Positions 10,522 through 21,976 of a DNA stretch of 64,000 nt are shown piece after piece. A program made the translations under genes and the position numbers. The stretch lies in contig OY735212.1 of assembly GCA_963457665.1 (NCBI GenBank), positions 59,977,228 through 60,041,227 of the forward strand. The letters run 5' to 3'. Numbering within the stretch: the stretch's first letter is position 1; each line of letters opens with the position of its first letter. The notes under the pieces are model-generated. The model had not been told where the DNA came from. It saw nothing but the letters and a program-made list of their open reading frames with translations, and ran no database searches. Source of the DNA: Thysanoteuthis rhombus. Its lineage: Eukaryota > Mollusca > Cephalopoda > Oegopsida > Thysanoteuthidae.

Positions 10522-10910
10522 TTTAACAACTGAAGCCACAAAAAGTGGCAAAGGGTTTCATGCATTTTTATCTGTGCATGTTTGTGTTCCAGCACATGGC
10601 CATACTATTTTGTCAACTGACTTGGAAATTGGCATCAGTACTCCTCTAGACCGCTTCTAAAAAATGTTTTTGTTTTTGGAAAAGAAGCTTTTCTTTTTAC
10701 CCTTACTCTGACAAGTTTATCAATAACGTCTATTCCCCAGAATATAATTATTTTTAGATGATTTTATACTCTATTTTAGATGTTTTTCATTGGAAAGCAT
10801 CATTGATGTCATAAATGAAATTTATTCTGACTATATTTATTCTTTGATAGAACTTATTTTTAAAAATTTTAACACCACGGTTGTTCCATTATTCAACTGT
10901 GATGGTGAGT
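10522..10910 (+). mobile_element. Family D element nested in family E
   Basis: A 389-bp copy with the family start AACAACTGAAGCCA, the TTGGCATCAGTACTCCTCTA block, GATGTCATAAATGAAATTTA, TTCTGACTATATTTATTC and the family end GGTTGTTCCATTATTCAACT. The uninterrupted family E copy at 50.86 kb gives the pre-insertion sequence (CCATTATAACTTTTAGG). The insertion site was therefore around a TA dinucleotide, in keeping with a Tc1/mariner-like or related MITE. Confidence 0.75.
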
Positions 10911-11055
10911 TAGAAGTTTTAGGTTGTAACATGACTGGGACACTATAGACAGTTCTACAATCAAACATACTAATTCATATATGTGTTTTTTATATGGATA
11001 AATTGTAAAAATAATATCCAAATTCTCTGAATTATCAAACTGTATGTCATTTTGT
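10911..11055 (+). repeat. Family E repeat, right part
   Basis: Resumes with TAGAAGTTTTAGGTTGTAAC and AATCAAACATACTAATTCAT, matching the copy at 50.86-50.93 kb, then diverges. Confidence 0.6.
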
Positions 11056-11342
11056 TTAAATGTATCTCTTTAGGTCTGCATAAAATATCTAATCTTGTTT
11101 ATCTTTTATATTTGCATAAACAATATTTATTGCTTTATAAGTGTCTTTGTTGCTCTACTCAGGTGAGGTGCACTTTAAATTTTATGCTCCAAACAGTCCA
11201 CTACAGAACCATCAGATATGAATAGACCTCTTGGGAGTACGTATGGCTAGCTCTACTGCCACCATTTTATTCTACGTGAGATTGAAAATATCAAAAAGTT
11301 TTCTTTACCAAGGCAGCATCATAAAAAGATGGCAGATGAAGA

Positions 11343-11456
11343 ATGATGTATGATGTGCTGAAACTTTTGGACGTTGATTTTGATACAATCAATGGACGTG
11401 AGCTATCAGATGATGACGTCGACGATAGTCATACAGACGATCATAGCGCCGAATAA
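11343..11456 (+). pseudogene. Acidic 37-codon frame, possible piggyBac transposase N-terminus
   Basis: ATG to TAA with 37 codons. It starts MMYDVLKLLDVDFDTINGRE and is followed by a strongly acidic stretch (LSDDDVDDSHTDD). Acidic serine/aspartate-rich N-termini are common in piggyBac-family transposases, but so short a match is not diagnostic. The patch 11.25-11.47 kb carries several CpGs (GACGTCGACG, CATAGCGCC), unlike its surroundings, which suggests a younger insertion or conserved DNA. It could also be an unrelated short exon. Confidence 0.3.
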
Positions 11457-12294
11457 GCGTGTACAAATGGTACTGCTGATGTACAGCTTGACACCATTTG
11501 AAAAATAATAGGTTATGCGACTGATGAATTGACTTATATTTTATCTACCCATATTGTCCTTTGTACAATCATCTTGAAATGCATACATATCTACTTGTGT
11601 ATTGTAATATTATTTCAGGTGTCTTCTATTTATGTATGCTTGAATTTGTTTCTCATTGTTGGTGACAAACACTATTGGTGTAACTTGTCTATAAAGTGCT
11701 CATCAATTCATGGTCGCATCTGTGACGTAGTCCTGCCTTGGAATATAATGAGTGATATATCATTCCATTTAAACATGCATTTTGCTTCAATTCTGTTGTG
11801 CTGTTATGTTTCCGAGGCAGGAATAAGTGACACAGTTGAATGAAATATATAAATATGGTGACCATTTTGAATACATAAGGCTACATGACAATTATAATAG
11901 TATAATTTTCCCTTGAATGAAATTCTTATCTTCAAAGTGATATAGGACTTCCCAGGGTTTCTTAGAAAATCAAAAGGCTCAGATGAGTTACATCTTTACA
12001 ATCTTTTTTGGTTAGTTATTGTACTGTTGTCAACCAAATTTGAGTCATGATTTTACAAAATCAGAAATTTGAACTTACTAGCATTCTTTTCAGTAGATCA
12101 GTAAAGGAGGAAATCTTCACCTTTTATTTTCCACTGGAATATCTATTTCAAATAGCCATCTAGAAAATTCAGAAAAAGGAAATTTGATTCAAAAATAGTC
12201 CAAGTTGAGAAATGAAGTTATTATTTTTTATCACAGACGCATAATGCTCTAAAAATATGTGTAGGATTAGTTAACTTACATTTAGGTTACAAAA
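11457..12294. other. Unassigned DNA
   Basis: The 104-codon forward frame at 11529-11843 is cysteine- and hydrophobic-rich from T-rich composition and shows no domain. No matched repeat was found. Confidence 0.35.
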
Positions 12295-12422
12295 TAGCCA
12301 AGAAACACTCAAAAGATGCAAAAAATGGCCAAAATGTTTGAGCATTTTTGTGCTTATTTGGGGATTTTTGCACTGCTACATTTTTATATGTCAAAGTAAG
12401 AATTCCATCTGAAGACAAAGAT
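12295..12422 (-). repeat. Family H repeat fragment
   Basis: On the reverse strand: GATGGAATTCTTACTTTGAC, ATATAAAAATGTAGCAGTGC, ATGCTCAAACATTTTGGCCA, then ATTTTTTGCATC. These match the family H order at 7.2 and 56.4 kb. Confidence 0.6.
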
Positions 12423-13290
12423 TTAACATCAAAGTATTTATGAAGTCTTTTTGACTTTTATTCATACAATGTCATTTTAAATCGATTATAGAATAGTATG
12501 ATATTGGTTGATTACCCTAGGAATAAAATCATTCAACATTTATTTTCTCGCACCAATGTTTGCAAAATCTGGCTGCAAAATTGGTTAAGGCCAGCCAAAT
12601 TGTTCATCCAGAACAAAGTCAAATACCCAATCAGTATTTTGTCTCAATACCTCCCGTCATCACCTGATTATCATCAGTATCCTTAATATTAATAATTCAA
12701 AATATCCAATACTTCAAAGAGAAAGTTACACATTTCTATTCACTTTTCTTTGAAATGTAGTTAACAATCTAATCTTAAAGAATTGGGGACATCATTAGCA
12801 ATTCAAATGTTTTTGTGTATTCTGTATTTGAAAAATGAATGAAATATATTTTCCGGCATCACGTGTAGCAAACGTATAACAATACTCAGTAGTGAATTCC
12901 TTGCTGTTCTGTTGACATCCTTTATCATCAGCTAGTTGCTGTGGCCATGGTGTTTTGGGGTGTTGACCCCTGCTGCAAAACGTGGCATTAAGTTGTCAAG
13001 TTGTATGGTGAGAAGTGGAAAATAACTCCTGTGACTCAGACGAGATGACATTGTCTAACAATTGCTGTAGCTTAAGCTGTCAGAAAGAGCATATACCAAC
13101 AATAATAGTATACTAAGTAAATAGTACACCTATTGCCACTCCAATTAAGATAGTTTGTAGATTCAAATGATATAAGTTTATGATGCATCAGTTTTTCTAA
13201 TGTAAGATTGAAATCTCTCATCCCTAATTATTCAAAATACTTTGAATCAATCATTGATCAGCCTGCATATTTAATTTGATTGAATCCATT
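12423..13290. other. Unassigned DNA
   Basis: Around 12.85-13.07 kb the sequence is less AT-rich (TGTGGCCATGGTGTTTTGG), but no frame or repeat could be assigned. Confidence 0.35.
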
Positions 13291-13615
13291 CTGAATTAGA
13301 AACTATTACTATAAAACCCTATGAATTAGAAACCATTACTATAAAACCCTATGAATTAGAAACCATTACTATAAAACCCTATGAATTAGAAACCATTACT
13401 ATAAAACCCTATGAATTAGAAACCATTACTATAAAACCCTATAGATTAGAAACCATTACTATAAAACCCTATAGATTAGAAACCATTACTTAAAAACCCT
13501 ATGAATTAGAAACCATTACTATAAAACCCTATGATATAGAAACCATTACCATAAAACCCTATGAATTAGAAACCATTACTATAAAACCCTATGAATTAGA
13601 AACTATTACTATAAA
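13291..13615. repeat. 30-bp minisatellite, 10 full copies plus one partial
   Basis: The unit is ATGAATTAGAAACCATTACT followed by ATAAAACCCT, in exact 30-bp register from 13291 to 13615. Most units are identical. Variants are the first (CTGAATTAG, ACTATTACT), those at 13441 and 13471 (ATAGATTAG), 13471 (ACTTAAAAACCCT), 13531 (ATGATATAG, TACCATAAAA) and the last, truncated one. With the unit divisible by three, one forward phase stays open (ELETITIKPY) until the 13471 variant introduces TAA. There is no start codon in that phase. Confidence 0.97.
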
Positions 13616-13799
13616 GCTACAAAATAAGGATAATATAAAACTAAGAAAATAATGAAAATACAACTTACCAAAATTCCACTCTTTTACAGACTAAAAAGAA
13701 TTATCTTTGAAAGGATCTAAAACTCAACATCAAAGTCAATAAGTGAACAAAGTATCAAAATTTGAAGCCCTATAAAAAAAAAAAAATAAATGAATAATC

Positions 13800-14085
13800 A
13801 ATAAATATGGTAAGAATAAACTCTATTTATGATAAAATTGAAAAACATCTGAAATAGAGTGAAAAAAACATTTTGAATCTCAAGAATGTAAGTGTCATTA
13901 GTGAACCCATCAGAATAAGGTTTCAGAAAGCTAATTTTCAAAAAGAAAAAAAAACATTTTGAGAAAGGGTTCAGTGGAGTATTAAAGCCAATTCTGTTGT
14001 CTGTAACTAGGAGTAGAAGAACACAAACATAAAAAGGATGGAACCCCTGGTCATATTTGATGGCTACGGTTGTTCAATGAAATAT
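13800..14085 (-). mobile_element. Family D element
   Basis: On the reverse strand it starts ATTGAACAACCGTAGCCATC, has TCCTTTTTATG and the GGGTTCCATCC variant, a C-poor interior, and near the end CTATTTCAGATGTTTTTCAA and TCATAAATAGAGTTTATTCT. The terminal part is eroded. Confidence 0.62.
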
Positions 14086-14116
14086 GTTACCAAAAGTAGT
14101 GCGTGTTTTATGTGTG

Positions 14117-14118
<2 letters not shown>

Positions 14119-14164
<46 letters not shown>

Positions 14165-14172
14165 ATATGTAA
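14119..14172. repeat. (TA)n microsatellite
   Basis: About 21 uninterrupted TA units followed by GATATATG. Confidence 0.97.
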
Positions 14173-14884
14173 CGCATTTGAAAAAATACTGGAACAGAAT
14201 TAGTCATGATTACTCAAGTTGAAAAAGAAACAACCCTTGAAATATAAGTATAAAAAATAATAATAATTACTCTTAAAACACCCTTATTCCTTATTATTCT
14301 TGATGATGACTGATGATGATCAAAAGTCCTAGAACTACCTACTATGGAACATTTTCGAAAATTCCAATACGGTTAATAAAAGGTTTGTATGCAAACAAAA
14401 AAGAATTGACTAAAAAGTTAATTTTGATAATGTATTTTTGAATATATACATAAAGAGAGATAGAGAGAATATATATTCTACACTTTAAGTGAATTGACAA
14501 GGTGCTTTTCGGTATGTCTATTCATACCAAATGATATCCAACCAATCATTTTGATTCATTTTATTTTATTTTTATGGTTTTTCTCTAACTTTATTTATCT
14601 TGAGTAAATATATTCGCTAACCTCTTCTGGATATTCATACTCTATCATGATCTTTTTTGTGACTTCATGGTTGAATATTACTTTTGTCTTTGCTCTGTTC
14701 ATCTTTTCTACTTCCCTTATTTAGATCAGTCAACATGTTCTGTAATTCCTCCAATGCTTCTGACATCATGGAAATATCATCAGCAAATTTCAAGTGGTTT
14801 GAATATTCTCCATCTATGTTTATTCCCATTCCCTCCCTGTCAGTTTTTCAAAAGACACTTTGAAGGCTCGCTGTAAATAAACAC
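14173..14884. other. AT-rich DNA, no feature recognised
   Basis: Short TGATGA-rich patch at about 14.30 kb and AGAGA patch at about 14.46 kb. The 69-codon frame at 14667-14876 shows no domain. Confidence 0.35.
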
Positions 14885-15228
14885 CAGCTATAACGTACAG
14901 ATGTAAAACATGGAAACTAACAAAATGAACTGAGAACCAACTTAGAATCATGTGAAAAGCCATGCTAGGGATAGAGATAGAAACACATCAAGATAGACCA
15001 GAGAAAGACTAGAGTGCGAGATATTATTATACAAATAGTCAAGCAACAAATGGAGATTGGGCGGGACTTAGATGGAGCAAAAAGGCGAGCTGATTGGTGC
15101 CCATGGAGGGATGGGGTTGAGGGGTTTAGTGGTAAGGTGATGAAAGTTATCATAATCGCGGTCGTCATGGAAGGAAATGAATAAGGCCTTTGTTCAGCAA
15201 TGGACTTATAATGGCTAATGATGATAAT
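14885..15228 (+). pseudogene. RTE-clade reverse transcriptase 3' fragment, second lineage
   Basis: Broken frames read ITYRCKTWKLTK, then QLRIM-KAMLGIEI, NGDWAGL and at the end NKAFVQQWTYNG. The order and spacing match the C-terminus of RTE-type proteins (TYG-ETW-LTK, R-MERAMLG, WAGH, AFVQQWT). The wording differs from the copies at 4.9, 27, 30, 45 and 47 kb, so this is a separate RTE lineage. Several stops and shifts make it non-functional. It ends in a TGATGATAATGAT tail. Confidence 0.75.
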
Positions 15229-15777
15229 GATATATACACACACAACATAAAAGTTTCTTGATAATGTGAATTCAAATTCAGAATATCAAATAAATTTGTA
15301 TCCTTGTGGGCATTATTTTTAGCCACAATCAGCTACGCAAAAGCATTTGCTTTACTCTATAATGACAATACCACTGATAATATTTAAGTAAAGAAGGTTA
15401 ATAATGGCTAAAAGCCTTCTTTTTTTTAAATTTTTATTTCAATGAGATGGTGCTACTCCTTTTCCTCGGGTATTAATTAGGCTATTGATCCAATGTGCAT
15501 GTTGATATACTTCATAGTTCAGATTGTATAACTAGAGAGGAAATACTAATTATAGGAAGGTAGATTGTTTATTCTGTAAAATGATATCAGCATTTTACAT
15601 TCCAGGGTAATTAATATCAGGTTGGTGAATTGGTTGGGCAAAGAAAAATATGTTTTATCTGTATTATTTCAGTGTGTAGACTTCTGGATAATACTTAGAA
15701 CTGCTGATTTGATAACGACTCAACTCTACTTTTCACAGCATAATATGTTATTGGCTATCACAGAAACATTTTATCAG
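15229..15777. other. AT-rich DNA, no feature recognised
   Basis: No matched repeat. The 91-codon frame at 15622-15897 runs into a family C copy and is incidental. Confidence 0.4.
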
Positions 15778-16132
15778 ATCACTATAGCCACACAAATGGC
15801 CTGTCCAACCAATCAGCCAAGTGGACTATACAGATTCTCCTTTCTCTACTTGTGTCTCCAGGCACTCCAGGTCACATTTTTGGGGCTACAACCTTGAAAA
15901 TTTGCATGAGTACCCTACTGGGCACCATCTAAAATATTTTTTTTTTATTTTTCCAAAAAGAGCTTTTTGGAGTCTCTATCATAATTTTGGTACCAACAAT
16001 GTCTAAATATCGCACTGGTATTTTTTTAAAGATAATTTTAATTGAAAATCTATTTTTTTTAAAGTTTTAGATAATTATTTCAGGCAGATGTGTGGGCTAA
16101 GTTGATTCATTTATGGGAGGTACGGATATTAA
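15778..16132 (-). mobile_element. Family C element
   Basis: Reverse orientation. It enters at GATCACTATAGCCACAC, keeps CACATTTTTGGGGCTACAAC and TGGAGTCTCTA, and leaves through TAAGTTGATTCATTTATGGG and AGGTACGGATATTA. The last block lies outside the inverted repeat but is shared with the copies at 28.7 and 32.2 kb. Confidence 0.75.
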
Positions 16133-16690
16133 TTGTTTGTTTATTCAGCTAATTAATGAGAACATGTGTAAGAATTCAAGATTTTCTGCAATTTCAGTTG
16201 CTAGCTTTTTCCTGTAGTAAATTATCTAAATTAATCTGTACTAAGGCACATCCATTCAGAAAGTGCATCCAGTTTCCTTAAAATCTTCAGTAGGCTGAAA
16301 CTTCAAATAATGAGACACTTTTCCTTGTTTATGATGTTAATGACAACAATCAAACCAGATTTTTTTTAAACACCATTACACCATTTAGATATGATTTTAC
16401 TTAATCTTGTTCTTTGATGAAAAGAATTCCTGATTCTCTTTTATCATCTATCTCTCTCCCTTACTTTCTTTTTTGCTATTTATCTCTTTCTCTCACTCTT
16501 TATCTTTATCTCTCTCAATACTCACCAAAGGTTTTAAATCTATAAACTTGTGCTTCTGAACACTATTTGGTGAATATATTTGGATAATAAACTATATCCA
16601 TTTCGATTTGAATTTTTATCATAAATCAAGCACCCTTCATATCAAGAACAGTAAATTCAGACAACTTCAAAATTGACTCTGTAATGCCCG
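16133..16690. other. AT-rich DNA with a pyrimidine-rich tract
   Basis: 16432-16520 is a low-complexity TCTC/TTTA tract. Nothing else is recognisable. Confidence 0.45.
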
Positions 16691-16740
16691 GTGCATATCA
16701 ACTTTGTACAAAGGCCAGTTATCAAGTATACACACAATGA
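16691..16740 (-). repeat. Family I repeat fragment
   Basis: Shares CATATCAACTTTGTACAAAG followed by GCCAGTT with the copy at 0.25 kb. Confidence 0.5.
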
Positions 16741-18009
16741 TTTCTCCAAGTAGAATGAGATGACTTAATATTCAAGTTTTTAGCAGAAAAATGGAACCAT
16801 CAAAAAGTAGGGACCAGAATTATGTAATTTTCCATGAGAAGTACCAAATTATTGTTTTTATTGGCTTGTTCTTTCTTTGCGTTTAATGGTCCATCATTTT
16901 TTTCTCCCTTGCTCTTTATATCACTGTCAACATGACAATCCAACATTTCAGAGGTTGAAATGGTTTTATCGATTATTGCAAATTCATTATTTCATCTTGT
17001 TAGATCCACTTTTAATAAATCAGTTGATGATGAATGGCTGAGAACAGACAAAAGATATGAATAGACAGACAGGGACCTGTTCATTTGTTTGTATCACTTA
17101 TGGCCAACCATAGACCCACAGCAACAATTTTTATGAGCCAATCTAGGCATTCATCTGAAATCTTATGACATTTTTATTATAAAGTCAATTATTGTTTTGA
17201 CTTCATTGATCTATAATATAATTATTGTAATTCATATGCTTGTTTAAAATGGAAAATGAGTGCAATTTCTATGATACAATCAACAATTTCAAAGTAAATG
17301 CGTGTGACCCAATAAAGATGAAAAACGTCTCCTGTGGCCCATTTAATCAAAAGGGTTGTCCATGCCTGGAATGAATACTAAATTTCATGCCAGATGAAAA
17401 TCTAGAATTGATTTTCGATTCTTATTGAATTAAGAGGAATGTTAATACTAAATTACCTTAAAAATTTGATTTAAAGTAAAAGTAGTCTGCTTCTAATGAA
17501 ATAGTTTGATAATTCTACACTTGAAATTTCGTTGAATTTTTTTTAGTTTATAAGGTTTTATGCACCAAAAACAAATCTTGTAAGTTAAACTCCCATGTTC
17601 TTTATTCTTCAGTCATTTGAAGTCTGTGTTGTTCAGTTTGTTTTTTTTTTTCAAGTCATAATCATTTTAGAATAGTATTCTGTTATCATTGTTAAAGTTT
17701 AGTTCCTTTTTTTCTTATCTCATCAGTTTTGAGCGAAGATATTTCCATCAGTAACAGTTTGATTTGAAACATTCATCTATTCATAAATCAGCTTTAGTTA
17801 GATGTAATTGGAGTTATTACTGATAATTTATACAATGTAATTGCTTATTGACTTTTACATACTCAGGACCTTTGTTGTCACTGGTTAAAATTTGTTAAAT
17901 TTATATATCGTATGTCTGTGGAATAGAAGAGCTTTTTTTATAGTAGAGCCAATTTACTACTGATATTTATCAATAATGCAAAAAGATGATTGTTATAAAA
18001 TATAAAAAA
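16741..18009. other. AT-rich DNA, no feature recognised
   Basis: No open frame above 60 codons and no repeat shared with the rest of the window. Confidence 0.45.
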
Positions 18010-18011
18010 TG

Positions 18012-18150
18012 ATAATCGGGCCTGAAGGCTCATTGCCAAGTTGTGTATTTTCCTACCCATGTCAGAAGTTGGTGTTCGAGCCCAGATGAAAGCAAGGGTT
18101 TTGGTAGTCAGTTTTTCAAGGAGGAAGTCCTTCTCTTCTTTAAAATTTGG
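18012..18150 (+). repeat. Degenerate tRNA-headed SINE
   Basis: A tRNA-like head with a good RNA polymerase III B box (GGTGTTCGAGCCC) about 45 bp after a GGCTCATTGCCAAG stretch that could be a decayed A box. CCCATG between them sits where the anticodon arm would be. A non-tRNA tail follows. It is too eroded to be a tRNA gene. Confidence 0.45.
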
Positions 18151-18464
18151 TACTATACAATTTTCTTACCTCGTTTATCTTTATTTGGACTTTAGTAAGT
18201 AAGCCTTAGTAAATGTCAATAATATTTACATTTCTAATGTTTAATTAACTTATTGATTTTAGTGTTTTGGATTATGGCATTTTTATATGAATTCTGAAGT
18301 CTTAGGCCTAAGGCAGTAAAGTTATGCTGGAAATCAAAACTCTGAAGTATATAAAAGAGTACGTAAGCAATTATCTGGCTATTGTGGTTCCCAAAGACTT
18401 GCCAGGTTAACAACTTTTCCAGACCAGCTGCACTTGTACTGATTCAATACTTACCCATACCTTG
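18151..18464. other. AT-rich DNA, no feature recognised
   Basis: No matched repeat. Confidence 0.35.
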
Positions 18465-18467
18465 TAT

Positions 18468-18655
18468 TAATTAATCCTCAGCACCCACGCATCTACCAGA
18501 ACTAATGATCTAAAAAATTATCTAAAAGAAATAGATCTTTTATCTAAAATTATCTAAAAAAATCCATCACGAGAATTTGGCATAGTTGGTCCAAAGTAAC
18601 TCAAGATTCCAAAAAACACTTTAAAGGGGGAAAAAAAAGTTTTTAGATAGTGCTT
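18468..18655 (+). mobile_element. Family C element, 5' half
   Basis: Has CACGCATCTACCAGAACTAA, two ATTATCTAAAA blocks, AGAATTTGGCATAGTTGGTC and the A-rich/TTTTTAG block, then stops. Confidence 0.65.
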
Positions 18656-19495
18656 TTTTTGTCATGAATTTCATTCTATTTCACAGTTTTTTTAATGCTT
18701 AGAATTTCAATATTTTATTCTTTTGATTCAAAAGTAGTTGAAAATTCCATAGGTTGTGGCTAAAGTAATCACTTTAGCACTAATTTGAATTTCCAGAGTG
18801 CTTGTCAAAGATTGAACTCAATCTCACAATAATGGAAGACTGATACATTAACCAATATACAACTATGGATGTTTTTTGATGAAGCAATTCCACTTATGAT
18901 TCACAGTTTGTACAATGGAGATGCAGAGCTCGAAGTTTTCAAGTCTTCAGCATCATTTAAGAGCAGTCATTATGAACTGGTGTTTTTGCCCTTGAAACCA
19001 CCATTAGCACATTTCTCAATTATAATCCAATTCAAAGATTATATGTTAGCAAAGTAAGATGAAAAATTTCATAAAATGGCAAATATGTAATCTTGGGCTT
19101 GAGAGAATCTCAAATACTCCCTCATGTGTTCATACTAAAAAAAAGTTCCAGACCTTCAATTGCTGGAAAGTAGTGTAAATGTACATCTGATTATTGGGCA
19201 TGAAAAGTTATTTGGAATTAGAAAAAAATAGATTACTTTTCTCAACATTTCTCTTATGCATAAGTTTTCATTAGTACAATAGAATATATTTTGCTTTTAA
19301 AGTATAAGATTTGATGCAAAGGCATTTTTTTTTGTTTTAGAAATGATATATTTACTAATTCTGTTTATACTATTCATAACTGTTGATCATTTTAATGTAT
19401 TTACATTTTTCCCTTGAGCATTGTCCTGTAATCTGAGTAGCTTTTCATTGCTTTGATTTTTACATGTAGAGACCTGATGTAATATATGAATCATC
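18656..19495. other. AT-rich DNA, no feature recognised
   Basis: The 62-codon frame at 18869-19057 is unassigned. There is no matched repeat. Confidence 0.35.
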
Positions 19496-19614
19496 CAGTG
19501 ACATATGGTGCTTTGTATTTTGGGTGTGCTCTGTGTCACAGATGCACAGAAATGCAAAAATATTTTGATATCTCTAAAAGGCAATGAAACAAAGCCTCTT
19601 TGGCACAATGTAGG
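19496..19614 (+). mobile_element. Family F hAT arm (solo)
   Basis: Starts at CAGTGACATATGGTGCTTTG and continues TATTTTGGGTGTGCT, CACAGATGCACAGAAATGC and CACAATGTAGGGACC. This is one arm of the foldback element whose complete form is at 3447-3812. The loop and second arm are absent. Confidence 0.75.
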
Positions 19615-19792
19615 GACCCATTGTAAATTGTTTCACATTCTTACTCATTCAATGTTACAATTGTTGAACTAACATGAACATGAATGAAAAGTCATATATG
19701 TTCAACCAGTATATATAGTGTTAACCAAAGTTTTTTGTTACTTTGACAATGAAAAAACCAAATCTCAAAGACCTACACACTTAACTTATCAT

Positions 19793-19930
19793 AGAGAAAC
19801 CTTGATTTTCCGAATTTTGGATTATTCAAACGAAATTTCAAGGTTCCTTAATTGTATTCAGTATGGCTTCCTTTTTTATGATCAGATCAATTATTCAAAT
19901 AGTCAATCATCTGAACAAAATATTCAGCTG
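19793..19930 (+). mobile_element. Possible pogo/Tigger-like MITE
   Basis: GAAACCTTGATTTTCCGAAT followed by TTTGGATTATTC resembles the GAACCTCGATTATCCGAA-type termini known in pogo/Tigger elements. A matching second end could not be fixed; ATTCAAATAGTCAATCATCTG near 19910 is the best candidate. The 101-codon frame at 19718-20023 spans it and is not credible as a gene. Confidence 0.35.
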
Positions 19931-20029
19931 ATAGCATCCCATGGTTCGGTCACAAATGGTGGAGAAATTCTTTCTCAACCCTGTGGGTGTCTGTCTGTAG
20001 AGTTTTATATTCATACGGACTAACAAAGA

Positions 20030-20100
20030 GAGAAGAAACTGAAGCCCCACTTTGCTGGTTGGTCAGGCAGGCCATTTGTGGGGCTATGCTGATTAGATAC
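20030..20100 (+). mobile_element. Family C element, 3' end only
   Basis: GCTGGTTGGTCAGGCAGGCC followed by ATTTGTGGGGCTATGCTGAT is the family C right end. The body is missing. Confidence 0.55.
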
Positions 20101-21399
20101 AATTGATAACATATTTAGGAGATTGTCAAGTCTTGTTAGAAGTTTAGCCTTTGTTTTGTTTTCAAAATGTAGTATAAATTCTAAACGGTTTGAGTGGCTA
20201 TAAGGATGCTCTGAGGTCAGATAGCTATCATCATTTTTAAGCATGTGAATAACAGTGAAGTATCCTGAGGGGATTGAATTCTTCTTCAACTGCATGCTAA
20301 ATATGGATTATTTTATTGCTTCCTGTTGACACTGATGAATGCTTGAACATCTTTTTAGTGCAAGAGAGAGTTAACTGCCCAGAGAAAATAGGTCACCAGT
20401 GCTAATGCTATGAATAATGATATTAATTGTTAATAAGTCATGATCCATTAACTCACATTGATAGTCAGAAGGACCAGGAAATTTATGACCCTACACAAGG
20501 CCCCACATCCCAAATATGATACAGACATTTTTTATGTGAAGAGAAAAGAAGGCAATAGTGGACTCGTCAGCATCAAAGACTGTGTCCTAAGAGACAAAAG
20601 GGGGTTGGAAAATTATTTTTAAAAAGCAGTGAAAGTATAAAGATATTATATTTTTTTCCTCAACCTCTGATACTTTTTAAAACAGAATTAAATTTTTTGA
20701 TAAGATAATCCTTTTTGATGGATCTAGATATTTCATTCTTTTTAGACATTATGCTACTATGATAGAAGCATTGATCATAAAAATGAATCCGGTTTAAAGT
20801 CAAATATCCTTGTTCAGTAGATGCTTTCTGTTAGTAGATCACTTTTTCAAATTGTATTTTCCAGAAGATTTTTCTTTTAAATCGTGATTAACTTCATGTT
20901 CAAAGAGTTTTCCAGACAATTGAATTCCTTGTTGTTTGTCGGCCTTTCGTCTGATCCATTCTGCATGTAAAACATAAACAAACAAGGAAGAGTTCAAACA
21001 TCCAAGAAAACTCTTTGAATGTTAATGACCCTTTTCTAAACTATAGACGATAACTTAATGTTTTCGAAACAAAACTAAACTACTTCATCAATTTGAGATT
21101 TATCATTAATCATTATTGCTAAGCCTTATTGTTTTCTGGTCATAATCAAAACTGTAAGAGAATACCAAGTGTTATAATTAAAAGACCTGTTTAGGTTACA
21201 ACTTTCTATTGGTCCGCCACCTTTGACTTTTAAGAGCAGAGGTTCTAACAAGATGTGAAATTAATTTTGGTTCATATGTATTATAGAAAAGATTTGTATA
21301 ATCAATTATATAATCTCTCTTTCTCTTTGAAATCATTATCCATTGATTCATGTTTTTGTTAATGCTGGAAACTTGGTTCTATGCATGAATGTTCAATCT
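20101..21399. other. AT-rich DNA, no feature recognised
   Basis: The 91-codon reverse frame at 20020-20295 partly overlaps the family C end and has no domain. Nothing else was found. Confidence 0.4.
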
Positions 21400-21575
21400 C
21401 AATCTTCAGACTGAATTCTTTCTTTGACAAATAGAATATGTTCCTGAAATTGATGCAAAAATTCAATAATATTTTCGGCCATTTCAAGCATCTTTTTAGT
21501 GTTTTTGGCCTTCTTGGCATTTTTTTGCGTTTTTTTCCTTTTTGGTTTAAGCGAATATGTAGGAATTCTGTTTCA
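21400..21575 (+). repeat. Family H repeat
   Basis: AGACTGAATTCTTTCTTTGAC, AATTGATGCAAAAATTC, CGGCCATTTCAAGCATCTTT and a TTTTTGGCCTTCTTGGCA block follow the family H order. Confidence 0.6.
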
Positions 21576-21968
21576 AACCAAAATGATTTATCTGACATTA
21601 CGGTGATTAAACGGCTAGAAAACTAGAGATGATAATGTTACCTTTAGAGAAAGCGTGTATAGCCTTTCATTCTTACTGAACACTTTCCTTGTAGAGGTTG
21701 GTGTTGCATTTTCTTTAATGGTAAGAAAGAGTGGACTTGCATTATTTTTCCAGGAAGGCAGCATCAGGTTTAGGACTTTCACACATTGCTGTGAAAAAAA
21801 TAATGATTCCGACCAAGAATGTGAGTAACACATGGCTAAGGAGACGGTTTCATAATTTTGGTGTATTTTTGGCTGATAACCCCTGTTTTTCTGCTTTTGA
21901 ACAAGTACTTAATGAGCAACACTGACGGTTTGTGTTGAGCTCCAAACAGAATTTTACTGATCTTTTTA
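21576..21968. other. Unassigned DNA
   Basis: Overlapping 64-, 68- and 72-codon frames on both strands; none has a recognisable motif. Confidence 0.35.
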
Positions 21969-21976
21969 GTGTAGAC

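Noticed and set aside
11529..11843. 104-codon hydrophobic frame as a membrane protein
   Set aside because: The hydrophobicity follows from T-rich composition; no conserved motif and no coding context.
13291..13615. CRISPR-like array
   Set aside because: The 30-bp units are contiguous with no spacers, so this is a minisatellite in a eukaryotic context.
19718..20023. 101-codon forward frame
   Set aside because: It overlaps a pogo-like repeat end, has no domain, and ends just before a family C fragment.
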